Shown here piece after piece: positions 34,836 to 43,520 of a stretch of DNA of 64,000 nucleotides. The notes under the pieces are model-generated. The model did not search any database. It was not told the DNA's origin and was given only the letters and a program-made list of their open reading frames with translations. Each line of letters opens with the position of its first letter. Position 1 is the stretch's first letter. Position numbers and translations under genes: made by a program. This DNA is from Calothrix sp. FI2-JRJ7 (GTDB taxonomy: Bacteria > Cyanobacteriota > Cyanobacteriia > Cyanobacteriales > Nostocaceae): assembly GCA_019359675.1 (NCBI GenBank), contig JAHHGX010000091.1:124001-188000 (forward strand), given 5' to 3'.

Positions 34836-35546
34836 ATGAAAACACGTCTACTAAAACTCGACTGGAAAAAGCTAGCCATTGCAGGAATTACCACAATTGC
34901 TATAGCGTCAACAGCTGGTTGCCAAAGCTCTTCAAATTCAGCAGATAGCTCGGTGCCACAAACTGCATCAAGTCCTGTTTCACAAAATAGCAATACTACT
35001 GCTATTAGAGTAGGCGCCCCTGCTCCTGCATTTACAGCAGTAGATAGCAATGGAAAAACACATAACCTTAGTGATTTTAAAGGTAAAACAGTTGTATTAG
35101 AATGGACAAATAACGAATGCCCATTTGTGAAAAAGCATTATGAAAGCAATAATATGCAAGCGCTGCAAAAGGAAAAAACTGGTAAAGGAGTAGTCTGGCT
35201 ATCAATAATATCCTCGGCGCCTGAACAACAAGGAAATGTAACTCCACAAAAAGCCAACGAATTAACAAAAACTCGTAATGCAAACCCGACAGCAGTACTT
35301 ATTGATGCTGATGGTAAAGTTGGTAAATTGTATCAAGCTCGTACAACGCCTCATATGTATGTAATTGATAAAAACGGCGTATTACAATACACAGGCGCCA
35401 TTGATGATAATTCTTCAAAAAATCCTCAAGATGCCAAAACAGCTAATAATTATGTGCGTACAGCTGTAGATAGCGTTCTTAAGGGTGAAGCAGTCAAAAC
35501 ATCTACAACTCAACCTTATGGATGTAGCGTTAAGTATGCTTCATAA
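34836..35546 (+). CDS. Periplasmic thioredoxin/peroxiredoxin-like lipoprotein
   Basis: A 236-residue redoxin. The N-terminus (KLAIAGITTIAIASTAGCQSS) has a lipobox-type STAGC, so it should be lipid-anchored. The AhpC/TSA-like domain starts GAPAPAFTAVDSNGKTH; the reactive cysteine is in TNNECPFVKKHYES. A second cysteine appears near the C-terminus (PYGCSVKY). It begins 15 bases after the DsbD-like gene, which probably keeps it reduced. Its last 17 bases overlap the end of the convergent PfkB kinase gene. Confidence 0.88.
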   Translation: MKTRLLKLDWKKLAIAGITTIAIASTAGCQSSSNSADSSVPQTASSPVSQNSNTTAIRVGAPAPAFTAVDSNGKTHNLSDFKGKTVVLEWTNNECPFVKKHYESNNMQALQKEKTGKGVVWLSIISSAPEQQGNVTPQKANELTKTRNANPTAVLIDADGKVGKLYQARTTPHMYVIDKNGVLQYTGAIDDNSSKNPQDAKTANNYVRTAVDSVLKGEAVKTSTTQPYGCSVKYAS

Positions 35547-36483
35547 CCTTTAGTTCGCTTGCTAGTTTGTTAATCTCGGCTAACTCTGGAGGTTCAAAAC
35601 CGGGTCGAGAAACCTTGATGGAAGCCGCTGCTGTTGCAAACCGTGCCATTTCTTCCAACGAACAACCCTGAAGGTAGGAGTAGATAAAACCTGCTGAGAA
35701 ACTGGCGCCAGCACCAAAAGAATCAATTGCCTTAATGGATGGCGCCCAGACACGGATGATTTCTTTGCCGCGCACCACTAAACAGCCTTCTTTTGCTAGT
35801 GTTACCACGGCTATTTCTACACCTACTGCTAGGAGTTTCTTGGCTACTTCTAAAGGTGGTTCATTTCCAAGCTGGACGAAATCAGTGACAGCTTGACAAA
35901 TTGTCGCTCGTCCAGCGTAACGGGCTAAAATTTCCGGTTCTTTGTGTTTATGTTCTAAATTGAGAAAAACGGGAATATCGAGTCGAATTGCCTCGTCCAT
36001 TGGTCGAATGATGTGATCTTCGTCGTACCAGTCCACATATAGTAGACGACTGCCTTGTAAAAGCGAGAGGTCAGCTGTGTCTAATGTGGCAAGTACCTTC
36101 CTATTTGGTTGCCAGAAGACGGTACGGGCGCCTGTTGGATCGGAAACTACGACAGAAAACACAGTTTCTAGTTGTGGGTCTAGGCGCACTTCTCCTAGAA
36201 CTCCTATTTGTTTAAGTTGGGTAGCAATCCATTGCCCTCGGTAGTCCTGTCCGACTGCCGTCCCGATCATGGCGTTTTTCACATTCCAGCCTCGCAGCAT
36301 ACAGGCAATCATCGCTGCATCATAACAAACAATATCTTTGTTTTCTTGGAAAATGGAAGCATCATTTTGTGGCGGCCATTTATCTACCACTAGTAGAATA
36401 CCAATGGCTAACATCCCAAAGCAGACAACATCGGGGCTATCTAAGTGATTTTCTGCAACATTTAAAGAATTTTCTGCCTTCAT
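35530..36483 (-). CDS. PfkB-family carbohydrate kinase
   Basis: A 317-residue ribokinase-like enzyme. The C-terminal PfkB signature, with the anion hole and catalytic Asp, is IDSFGAGASFSAGFIYSY; the N-terminal lid starts VVCFGMLAIGILLVVDKWPP. It phosphorylates a sugar or nucleoside hydroxyl with ATP; substrate not readable. The gene ends inside the end of the redoxin gene on the other strand (17-base convergent overlap). Confidence 0.87.
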   Translation of the reverse strand: MKAENSLNVAENHLDSPDVVCFGMLAIGILLVVDKWPPQNDASIFQENKDIVCYDAAMIACMLRGWNVKNAMIGTAVGQDYRGQWIATQLKQIGVLGEVRLDPQLETVFSVVVSDPTGARTVFWQPNRKVLATLDTADLSLLQGSRLLYVDWYDEDHIIRPMDEAIRLDIPVFLNLEHKHKEPEILARYAGRATICQAVTDFVQLGNEPPLEVAKKLLAVGVEIAVVTLAKEGCLVVRGKEIIRVWAPSIKAIDSFGAGASFSAGFIYSYLQGCSLEEMARFATAAASIKVSRPGFEPPELAEINKLASELKVMKHT

Positions 36484-36559
36484 TTAATGTAAAAAGCGAA
36501 ACATGCAAATTTGCCCGCAGGTTGTATAGCATGACTTGCTGCACCTGCGGGTAAAGCAA

Positions 36560-36850
36560 CTATTCTGGATTTAGAATTTTTGGAACTTTGAAAAATTCAC
36601 CTTCTTGAGCAGGCGCCCCATTTAGAATTGCTTCACGTTCAGGATAAGGTTGTAAGTTATCGGCACGTGTGACATTACTAACATCAATTGCTCGCGTGGT
36701 GGGAAGAACATCGGTAACGTCTAGTTCGTCTAATTGGTCTACGTATTCTAAGATACTTCCCAATTGCGTAGTGAATTGCTCTTCTTCTTCGGGTGTTAAT
36801 TCTAAGCGCGCTAAAAAGGCGACTTTATGTACTAGTTCGCGATCAATCAT
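36560..36850 (-). CDS. gatC: Aspartyl/glutamyl-tRNA amidotransferase subunit C
   Basis: A 96-residue GatC: HKVAFLARLELTPEEEEQFTTQL, SILEYVDQLDELDV and the C-terminal TRADNLQPYPEREAILNGAP. It stabilises the GatA amidase in the GatCAB complex that makes Gln-tRNA(Gln). GatA and GatB are not in the window, which is common in cyanobacteria. Length and start are standard. Confidence 0.95.
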   Translation of the reverse strand: MIDRELVHKVAFLARLELTPEEEEQFTTQLGSILEYVDQLDELDVTDVLPTTRAIDVSNVTRADNLQPYPEREAILNGAPAQEGEFFKVPKILNPE

Positions 36851-36855
36851 GTTTT

Positions 36856-36925
36856 TAGTTATGAGTTATGAGTTATGAGGCGCGGAGTTATGAATTATAA
36901 TTCTTAACTCATAACTCCTCACTCC
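36856..36925. repeat. GAGTTATGAGTTATGAG tandem/inverted block
   Basis: Three GAGTTATGA units upstream of gatC are followed by AACTCATAACTCC in reverse orientation, so the block can fold on itself. It resembles the repeat at 5058-5150. Located between gatC and ycf3. Confidence 0.7.
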
Positions 36926-36940
36926 TAACTTTTTTGGCTT

Positions 36941-37462
36941 TTAAAAGAATATGTCAACTTGGGAGCGTCCGGTAGTCTTAAGCCAATTTTGTGCTTCGAT
37001 GTAGTTGTTCGGCGCCAAACGAATTGCACGAATCCAATAATCGGTAGCTTGGTCAAACAGTGCTTCCCCTGCATCGTTGTCACCTGCTTCCTTGGCTCTT
37101 TCACCTTGGAAGTGGTAAATTACAGCGATGTTATTTAATGCTTGAGGCATTCGTGGGTTTAGTTCGATGGCTTGGTGGTAATATTCCAAAGCCTTGTTAT
37201 GGTCGCCGTTACTTGCGTATATTAACCCCATGTTGTAAAGAACATAACTACGGTCATTAGGGTCTTGTTCGAGTTCTAGCGCTTCGTTGTAATAGTCTAA
37301 AGCTTCGGCATACTCACCTTCTGCCTGTGCCGACATTCCGTCACGGTAGTAAACGAACGCTTCTTTGGCTTTTTTGTTCGCTGGCAGTATCTTGAGGATG
37401 ATGTCCGCCATTACTGTAAAGGATTTATCGATAAAGTTATCGTTTTTCTGGGTTCTTGGCAT
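36941..37462 (-). CDS. ycf3: Photosystem I assembly protein Ycf3
   Basis: A 173-residue tetratricopeptide protein needed for assembly of photosystem I. Three TPR units are visible: [20 protein letters not shown], then [20 protein letters not shown], and [20 protein letters not shown]; the C-terminal [20 protein letters not shown] and [11 protein letters not shown] are diagnostic. It acts on the stromal/cytoplasmic side of the thylakoid. The start [18 protein letters not shown] is the normal one. Confidence 0.97.
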   Translation of the reverse strand: MPRTQKNDNFIDKSFTVMADIILKILPANKKAKEAFVYYRDGMSAQAEGEYAEALDYYNEALELEQDPNDRSYVLYNMGLIYASNGDHNKALEYYHQAIELNPRMPQALNNIAVIYHFQGERAKEAGDNDAGEALFDQATDYWIRAIRLAPNNYIEAQNWLKTTGRSQVDIFF

Positions 37463-37494
37463 ATATTTATCGTAAAAGTAGGTTTAAAACTAGT

Positions 37495-38160
37495 CTATAC
37501 AGGCGCCACGCACTCAGGTGTATTGTTTTTGGGACTGTTTACGATGGTGCTTACTGGATATGCCGTCATAGGTTCGGTTGAATAGGGCTGCAATAGTGGT
37601 TGTAACATTTTTGGGTCTTGCACTTGCACATCAAGCCACAAATCGTAATCTTCTGGCTTTAAGATTACTGGCATTCGGTCGTGAATTGGCGCCATTAGAG
37701 AATTGGCACTCGTTGTCAAAATTGTACATGTATCAATTTGTTCGCCAGCACTATCGTGCCATTGCTCCCAAAGTCCAGCAAAGCCAAACGGTTGAGAGTC
37801 CTGAAGTTGGAAATAATAAGGCTGTTTTTTACCTTCTGTACGCTGCCACTCGTAAAACCCGTCTGCTATTACCAAACACCGACGTTTTTTAAACGCTGAC
37901 CGAAATGAGGGTTTCTCCGCGACTGTTTCTGAACGCGCGTTAATAAGCTTTGATGCGATGCTGGGGTCTTTTGACCACGAAGGTATTAATCCCCAATGTA
38001 ATAATTGAAACACACGATGATGTTCTGGATGATGCAATACTGTCATTACGGTTTGCGTAGGCGCTATATTGTATTGTGGTTTGAAATCTGGAATATCTGG
38101 AATATCGAAAACTTCAGCCAATTTCTGCTCTAACCGTGTTAAAGTAAATCTTCCACACAT
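37495..38160 (-). CDS. SRAP/YedK-family abasic-site protein (SOS response-associated peptidase)
   Basis: A 221-residue SRAP protein. Cys2 in the MCGRFTL start forms a covalent bond with abasic sites in single-stranded DNA. INARSETVAEKPSFRSAF, VIADGFYEW and MAPIHDRMPVIL carry the conserved Asn, Glu and His. It shields abasic sites during replication. The start MCGRF must be at 38160 because Met1 is removed to expose Cys2. The 200-base spacer upstream to the divergent GST gene has no feature I can name. Confidence 0.94.
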   Translation of the reverse strand: MCGRFTLTRLEQKLAEVFDIPDIPDFKPQYNIAPTQTVMTVLHHPEHHRVFQLLHWGLIPSWSKDPSIASKLINARSETVAEKPSFRSAFKKRRCLVIADGFYEWQRTEGKKQPYYFQLQDSQPFGFAGLWEQWHDSAGEQIDTCTILTTSANSLMAPIHDRMPVILKPEDYDLWLDVQVQDPKMLQPLLQPYSTEPMTAYPVSTIVNSPKNNTPECVAPV

Positions 38161-38359
38161 AATTTAAACCTTTAATACCTTGCTAAAAATCAATTTCGCG
38201 CTTCCGGAAATTAAATATTACTTTATGAGCGAGATTTCTCTCTTTTTTATACCTTCGATAAGGTATATATAAAATTTTATCCTAATTATTGGGTGAATCT
38301 GATAATATATAGTTTTTTCCTCCTTCTTAAAAATATCAACTTCATCCCAATTTCTTGGC

Positions 38360-38971
38360 ATGGAAAATTTGCGTTTGTTCGATTTTTTACCTTCTGGAAA
38401 TGGTTATAAGATACGGCTTTTACTAACACAACTGGGGATACCTTTTGAGCGCATAAATCTGGATATAACCAAGAGTGAGACTAGGAGTCCAGACTTTTTG
38501 AGCAAAAACCCAAATGGTAAAATACCTGTGTTAGAAGTTCAACCGGGTCAGTATTTAGCTGAATCAAATGCTATCTTAATTTACCTTAGTGAGGGTACTG
38601 AGTATTTACCATACGACCGTTGGCAACGCGCTCAAGTTTTACAGTGGTTGTTCTTTGAGCAGTTTAGTCACGAACCTTACATCGCATCACCTAGATTTTG
38701 GATTTCTATTCTCAAAACTCACGAGGAACATCAAGCCGAAATCGAAAAACGACACCAGCAGGGTTACGCAGCACTACGGCTAATGGAAAATCATTTACAA
38801 ACGAATAACTTTTTTGTGGGAGGACGTTACTCGATAGCAGATATCAGCTTATTTGCATACACGCATGTGGCACCTGAAGGTGGTTACGATTTAACACCGT
38901 TTCCTGCTATTGGCGCCTGGATTGATCGAATTAAAAGCCAACCCGGATACATTGATATTACGGAAGATTAG
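38360..38971 (+). CDS. Glutathione S-transferase
   Basis: A 203-residue GST with an N-terminal thioredoxin-like domain (LFDFLPSGNGYKIRLLLTQLG, NPNGKIPVLEVQPGQYLAESNAIL) and a C-terminal helical domain (FVGGRYSIADISLFAYTHVA). The first-domain catalytic residue is probably the Ser at SGNGYK. Substrate unknown. The stop is followed by a family D palindrome. Confidence 0.9.
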   Translation: MENLRLFDFLPSGNGYKIRLLLTQLGIPFERINLDITKSETRSPDFLSKNPNGKIPVLEVQPGQYLAESNAILIYLSEGTEYLPYDRWQRAQVLQWLFFEQFSHEPYIASPRFWISILKTHEEHQAEIEKRHQQGYAALRLMENHLQTNNFFVGGRYSIADISLFAYTHVAPEGGYDLTPFPAIGAWIDRIKSQPGYIDITED

Positions 38972-38988
38972 ATACATAATATATATAC

Positions 38989-39016
38989 GTAGAGACGTTA
39001 CATGTAACGTCTCTAC
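38989..39016. repeat. GTAGAGACGTTACATGTAAC...CTCTAC palindrome (family D)
   Basis: A 28-bp perfect palindrome. Its right end contains the TAG stop codon (complement CTA at 39013-39015) of the DUF167 gene on the minus strand. An identical sequence is at 42198-42225. Confidence 0.9.
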
Positions 39017-39234
39017 ATATCAATTTCAACTAATTTTTGCCGTGCGGATAAACCAGATTTGATTGTGACATCAGATTTTGGCACATTATATTTCTCAGCA
39101 AGAGTTTTAATTAACTCCTCGTTTGCTTTACCATCTACTGGTGGCGACTTGAGATGTACCGTGAGGGTGCCATCTTCTTCTTCAATAATTTTCGGTGCCT
39201 TGGAGTTAGGTTTTACTTTGACTCTTATTTGCAT
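39013..39234 (-). CDS. DUF167 (YggU-like) protein
   Basis: A 73-residue protein: [40 protein letters not shown] and [19 protein letters not shown] are the full DUF167 pattern. Function is unknown. Its length is normal, so the stop supplied by the family D palindrome replaces only one or two residues. Confidence 0.92.
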   Translation of the reverse strand: MQIRVKVKPNSKAPKIIEEEDGTLTVHLKSPPVDGKANEELIKTLAEKYNVPKSDVTIKSGLSARQKLVEIDM

Positions 39235-39335
39235 TTTGATAATTATTCACAATCATAAAAATGCTCACCGCGACGATGAGCAAAGAGAGGATTACGTTTC
39301 AGCTTTAAAGCTTATACTGTACATAATAAGCAAAA

Positions 39336-39379
39336 CGCCAAAGTTTAAAAGTTTTGTAAATAACTTTTTGACTTTGGCG
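39336..39379. repeat. Imperfect hairpin including a GGCGCC arm
   Basis: CGCCAAAGTTTAAAAG at 39336-39351 pairs with CTTTTTGACTTTGGCG at 39364-39379 (two mismatches, 12-nt loop). It lies in the spacer between DUF167 and DUF2231 genes and may terminate the latter on the minus strand. Confidence 0.45.
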
Positions 39380-39402
39380 CCTCCTAAAAGCTTACTAATT
39401 TT

Positions 39403-39945
39403 CTAAGGTTCGCTGCGACTACCATTACCAATCACTGATATTTTGTGGCGATATATAAGTTCTCCACCATACCAGCCAGATAATCCTAAAGCTGTAGCGA
39501 CTATAAGTGAAAGAACAAGTCCCCAAGGTAGTACCGCAGAAACGGGATGATTCCAACGAATTAACAAGTTAACGAGTGTTAAACCTAAAACGATAACATT
39601 TAGAATTAAGTGTGCCCATCCTGCGGTGCGCTTACGAACTCTCTCAATGCGGAAAAAGTCTGATAGACCAGTAGCAGCAGCGGCAAGTCCAGCAACGAAA
39701 CCACCAAGAATTAACCAGTATGCACCCAGTGCCCAGAAACTATCGCGATTAAACCAAAAAACTACATCTGCTAATGTGGAGCCAGCAAGAAAAGCAACTG
39801 GGAACTGAACCAAAATAGGGTGAATTGGATGTCCAGCAATTGCTACTGTGCTTGGTACACCAGCATCACGAAATTCGCGACTATCGCTCTCAAGTACAGC
39901 AGGAATGTTTGGATATGGGGTAGTGTTTCTTTGTTCTGTTTCCAT
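39403..39945 (-). CDS. DUF2231 four-helix membrane protein
   Basis: A 180-residue integral membrane protein. After a 30-residue soluble start comes AIAGHPIHPILVQFPVAFLAG, the DUF2231 signature with conserved His residues, then four hydrophobic helices and DFFRIERVRKRTAGWAHLILN. Function is unknown; the histidines could bind heme or metal (inference). Upstream lies a family C repeat. Confidence 0.88.
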   Translation of the reverse strand: METEQRNTTPYPNIPAVLESDSREFRDAGVPSTVAIAGHPIHPILVQFPVAFLAGSTLADVVFWFNRDSFWALGAYWLILGGFVAGLAAAATGLSDFFRIERVRKRTAGWAHLILNVIVLGLTLVNLLIRWNHPVSAVLPWGLVLSLIVATALGLSGWYGGELIYRHKISVIGNGSRSEP

Positions 39946-39991
39946 AGTTGTTTGTATTTACTAGTTAGTAGTTAATGGTGTGTTGATAACT

Positions 39992-40058
39992 AGAAACCGG
40001 GTTTTTTATCAATGTCTTGTAATAAAAACAACCATTCTGGGTAAAAACCCGGTTTCTT
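39992..40058. repeat. AGAAACCGGGTTTT inverted pair (family C, degenerate)
   Basis: Arms at 39992-40006 and 40043-40058 with one or two changes from the consensus. Lies between DUF2231 and the second DUF2993 gene, 11 bases from the DUF2993 stop. Confidence 0.75.
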
Positions 40059-40068
40059 TCGGTTTCTT

Positions 40069-40803
40069 TTAAGCTGAAGGGATTTGTTCTACATATGCTT
40101 CAGCAGCAATAATCAATTGACCAACTTCAGGGTATAAACCTTTAATGGTCAGCGTCATACCTTGTAAATCAAAATTATCCAGGTTTAAGATTTCGCTTGT
40201 AGCATCAATCAAGGATTGTGTGATTGACGAGCTTTCCTCTCTTTGTGGATATTCGACGTTTTCTAAATTAATTGTTTTACCGTTCGCACTAACAGTTGGA
40301 ACTGCTGAAAATGCAACTTGATGATTCTCATTACTATCTAATTGCACATTGGCTTTTAGTTCAACTCGATTTTGTCCTGGCAAATGAAAGTCAACTTGCT
40401 TTAAACTAACTGCTACAGGTTGACCTGATAAGTTAATTGTTTGGCTTTGCAATTTGCTGCGAATATAATCTGAGTTAAACGCACAATTAATATCAGTTTC
40501 AGTCAAAACAATCTTTGCACTGCCTTGAGTTGGTCTTGTCAGTTCGACTTTGCCAAATGCAACGCTAAGAGGATTTATAGCAACGTTATCAACCTGCATG
40601 TGCAATTCTTCCACACGCAGGCTTTTTTGCATTACTAAACCTTCACCTTCGACTGTGACGCTATCAAGTTCGCCCTGCATTAACTTTAGAGGGTCTGTCT
40701 TTACGTTTACATCTAGGTTTTCTACTTCGTCTAATTGGCTAGTTATACCAATTTCGGCAGCTTTATTCAACGCCTGCTCGCCTAATCCAGGATTGTTAGG
40801 CAT
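40069..40803 (-). CDS. LmeA/DUF2993-family phospholipid-binding protein (paralogue)
   Basis: A 244-residue DUF2993 protein: LDEVENLDVNVKTDPLKLMQ, VTVEGEGLVMQKSLRVEELH and VAINPLSVAFGKVELTRPTQ follow the same plan as the protein at 22777. VLTETDINCAFN replaces VLTEDDLNRAM. It is clearly a diverged paralogue. Single gene, no operon partner. Confidence 0.85.
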   Translation of the reverse strand: MPNNPGLGEQALNKAAEIGITSQLDEVENLDVNVKTDPLKLMQGELDSVTVEGEGLVMQKSLRVEELHMQVDNVAINPLSVAFGKVELTRPTQGSAKIVLTETDINCAFNSDYIRSKLQSQTINLSGQPVAVSLKQVDFHLPGQNRVELKANVQLDSNENHQVAFSAVPTVSANGKTINLENVEYPQREESSSITQSLIDATSEILNLDNFDLQGMTLTIKGLYPEVGQLIIAAEAYVEQIPSA

Positions 40804-41093
40804 TATCAGTGCAATCTCCCATCTTAACCTTCACTGTCAATCTAGAAAATTGCAATGAAATTTTGCTCTATCTATTGGAATAGGACGTATTCATTTTGGC
40901 TCTATCGAAAAGTATATATCTGTTTTTTGCAGTAATTTCTTTATTTATTAATACAATACCAAAAATAAAATCATGCGTTTCTACCTTACGGTTTTAATGG
41001 TAATCGCTCAAAAGTCAGATGGAAGCTCGTAATCTATGTGGCAACCTTGAAATTAAGGAATTAAACAAAACCCTTTAAGAGGAGAACACACAA

Positions 41094-42146
41094 ATGGTAG
41101 CTACATTAGACGATACCAAGCGCTCTGCTATCGGCATGAAGCTAGCTGATATGAAAGCGTTGCAAGAATTGTTGATTCAAAACGAACAGCAGTTTTTGCG
41201 TGAGTCCAATGATTCTGAAATTTCTGAGCGCTTCCAGAAGATGCTCGAAGATGACCAAAAGAATTTAGGTGTTTTAGATACTGTTATTGTACAGTATGGT
41301 GTACAAGCACAACCTGAGCAAACCATCACCAAAATGATCGACACGCTTAAGCAGTTGATGCAAGGTTCAGAGTTAAGCTTCTACGAAAAAGTATTCCAAC
41401 ATGAATTGTTGAAGCACCAACAAGTAATGAGTGGTTTGACCATTCACAAGGCAGCACAAAAAGTTGGCGCTGATGTGATGATGGCAATTGGACCTTTGAA
41501 CACCGTCAACTTTGAAAACCGCGCGCACCAAGAGCAACTCAAAGGTGTATTAGAAGTACTAGGTGTTCGCGAACTAACCGGACAAGATGCTGACCAAGGT
41601 ATTTGGGCACGAGTACAAGACGCAATGGCAGCTTTAAGTGGTGTGTTTGGTAGCGCTGTTACCCAAACCACCGATAAGACTGACATGAACATTCAAGACA
41701 TAATTCGTCTTGACCACAACAAAGTAAATACCTTGTTCACTCAGTTATTCGCAAGCAACGACCCTCAGAAAATTCAAGAGTACTTCGGTCAAATCTACAA
41801 AGATTTATTAGTACACTCGATTGCAGAAGAAAAAGTTGTATATCCCGCAGTACGTCCTTTCTACGGTGAAGAAGACACCAAAGAATTGTACGATGAGCAA
41901 GCACACTTCCGTGTGTTGTTAGACGAAATCAAGGCTACCAACCCCGGAGCGCCTGAGTTCAAAGACAAAGTTAAGAAGTTAATGGATGAAGTTGGCGACC
42001 ACATTCGTCAAGAAGAAAGCACCATGTTTGCTGCTATTCGTAACAACTTCAGCACTGAGCAAAGCGAGCAACTAGCTACACAGTTCAAGACTGCTAAGAG
42101 CGAAGAACAACAAAAAATGGCTAAAGAAGCCGGCATGATGAAGTAA
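41094..42146 (+). CDS. DUF892/ferritin-like plus hemerythrin HHE-domain protein
   Basis: A 350-residue helical protein. Residues 1-190 form a helical ferritin-like region. The C-terminal HHE cation-binding domain (about 200-340) has IIRLDHNKVNTLF, LLVHSIAEEKVVYPAV, QAHFRVLLDEI and GDHIRQEESTMF, which give the His/Glu ligands of a di-iron site. Likely roles are iron storage or oxygen/NO binding and stress response (inference). A strong ribosome site, AAGAGGAGAACACACAA, precedes the ATG at 41094. The coding sequence contains no GGCGCC, unlike its neighbours, which may reflect high expression or different codon use. Confidence 0.85.
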   Translation: MVATLDDTKRSAIGMKLADMKALQELLIQNEQQFLRESNDSEISERFQKMLEDDQKNLGVLDTVIVQYGVQAQPEQTITKMIDTLKQLMQGSELSFYEKVFQHELLKHQQVMSGLTIHKAAQKVGADVMMAIGPLNTVNFENRAHQEQLKGVLEVLGVRELTGQDADQGIWARVQDAMAALSGVFGSAVTQTTDKTDMNIQDIIRLDHNKVNTLFTQLFASNDPQKIQEYFGQIYKDLLVHSIAEEKVVYPAVRPFYGEEDTKELYDEQAHFRVLLDEIKATNPGAPEFKDKVKKLMDEVGDHIRQEESTMFAAIRNNFSTEQSEQLATQFKTAKSEEQQKMAKEAGMMK

Positions 42147-42148
42147 TT

Positions 42149-42175
42149 GTAAGGTGGGCATTGCCCACCTTACAA
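42149..42175. terminator. Perfect GGTGGGCA/TGCCCACC hairpin (family B)
   Basis: TGTAAGGTGGGCA pairs exactly with TGCCCACCTTACA (13 bp) around a single central base. It lies immediately after the hemerythrin stop and is a likely terminator. Similar hairpins are at 52371-52388 and 63504-63520. Confidence 0.7.
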
Positions 42176-42197
42176 CATACATACAATATGAAATCTT

Positions 42198-42225
42198 GTA
42201 GAGACGTTACATGTAACGTCTCTAC
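42198..42225. repeat. GTAGAGACGTTACATGTAAC...CTCTAC palindrome (family D)
   Basis: Identical in 28 bases to the element at 38989-39016. It lies between the hemerythrin and M20 amidohydrolase genes. Confidence 0.9.
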
Positions 42226-42279
42226 ATATTTTATGGTGCTTTACTATCATGGAATAAAAGTATGTAGTTTAATTGAGAT

Positions 42280-43464
42280 ATGTTGACCGATATAAAAGAC
42301 TTAGCAACAAAATTGGCGCCTCGCTTAATTGAAATTCGTCGTCACCTGCATTCGCACCCAGAACTAAGCGGTCAGGAATACCAAACGGCAGCTTTTGTTG
42401 CTGGTGTTTTATCTTCGAGTGGTTTACATGTACAAGAAGGTGTAGGCAAAACTGGTGTAATTGGAGAGTTGCAGGGTACTGGAGAAAGTAATCGCATTTT
42501 AGCGATTCGTACTGATATGGATGCACTACCAATTCAGGAACGTACAGGATTAGATTTTACCTCACGCGCGTCGGGTATAATGCACGCTTGTGGTCACGAT
42601 GTCCACACAACAGTTGGTTTAGGAACAGCGATGATATTGTCGCAGTTAGCAGAAGAATTACCAGGAAAACTTCGGTTTTTATTTCAACCTGCTGAGGAAA
42701 TTGCTCAAGGTGCTAGTTGGATGGTTAAAGATGGGGCAATGAGTGATGTTACGGCAATATTGGGAGTACATGTTTTTCCATCAATACCAGGTGGTTCGGT
42801 TGGGTTACGTTACGGCGCCCTAACTGCTGCTGCTGATGATTTAGAGATTATTATTATAGGAGAATCGGGACACGGCGCTCGTCCACACGAAGCAGTCGAT
42901 GCAATTTGGATAGCTTCACAGGTAATAACAACACTACAACAAGCGATTAGTCGAACCCAAAACCCATTACGTCCCGTAGTATTAAGTATCGGACAAATAA
43001 ATGGAGGACGGGCACCAAACGTAATTGCCGATAAAGTAGAATTAAAAGGAACAGTACGCTCATTACATCCAGAAACACGAGCAAATTTACCAGCTTGGAT
43101 AGAAACAATCGTAGCCAACGTTTGTAACTCGTATGGCGCCAAATATGAAGTTAACTATCGTCAAGGAGTTCCCAGCGTCCAAAACGATTATATGTTAACG
43201 CAGTTACTACAATCTGCAGCCGAAGAAGCATGGGGATGCGAGAGAGTCCAGGTACTACCAGAACCGAGCTTAGGCGCCGAAGATTTTTCAGTATATTTAG
43301 ATTATGCACCCGGTAGCATGTTCCGTCTCGGTGTAGGATTCAAAGAAAGACCCACCAACTACCCATTACATCATCCACAATTTGAAGTTGATGAAAATGC
43401 CATAATTACAGGTGTAGTCACAATGGCATATGCTGCATCTAAATTTTGGAATCATAGCTCGTAG
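42280..43464 (+). CDS. M20-family amidohydrolase (N-acyl-amino acid or IAA-amino acid hydrolase type)
   Basis: A 394-residue metalloenzyme. The metal ligands are in MHACGHDVHTTVGL, FQPAEEIAQGAS and the C-terminal HPQFEVDE. The IRRHLHSHPELSGQEYQTA start and the dimerisation domain (about 180-290) with GHGARPHEAVDAI are typical of amidohydrolases that remove acyl groups from amino acids. Substrate unknown. A link to mycosporine or glycine conjugates in the neighbouring cluster is only a guess. Confidence 0.9.
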   Translation: MLTDIKDLATKLAPRLIEIRRHLHSHPELSGQEYQTAAFVAGVLSSSGLHVQEGVGKTGVIGELQGTGESNRILAIRTDMDALPIQERTGLDFTSRASGIMHACGHDVHTTVGLGTAMILSQLAEELPGKLRFLFQPAEEIAQGASWMVKDGAMSDVTAILGVHVFPSIPGGSVGLRYGALTAAADDLEIIIIGESGHGARPHEAVDAIWIASQVITTLQQAISRTQNPLRPVVLSIGQINGGRAPNVIADKVELKGTVRSLHPETRANLPAWIETIVANVCNSYGAKYEVNYRQGVPSVQNDYMLTQLLQSAAEEAWGCERVQVLPEPSLGAEDFSVYLDYAPGSMFRLGVGFKERPTNYPLHHPQFEVDENAIITGVVTMAYAASKFWNHSS

Positions 43465-43475
43465 AATAGACATCT

Positions 43476-43506
43476 TGTGGGGTGGACAGGAAAGCCCGCC
43501 CCTTTT
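43476..43506. repeat. GTGGGGTGGACAGGAAAGCC hairpin (family B)
   Basis: CTTGTGGGGTGGACAGGAAA is followed by GCCCGCCCC. The pairing is weaker than in other family B copies. It lies between the convergent M20 and receiver-kinase genes and probably terminates one or both. Confidence 0.6.
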
Positions 43507-43520
43507 AAATAACATTAAAA

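Noticed and set aside
41094-42146. Hemerythrin gene as a recent transfer
   Set aside because: Lack of GGCGCC alone is not enough; codon use looks similar to other highly expressed genes.
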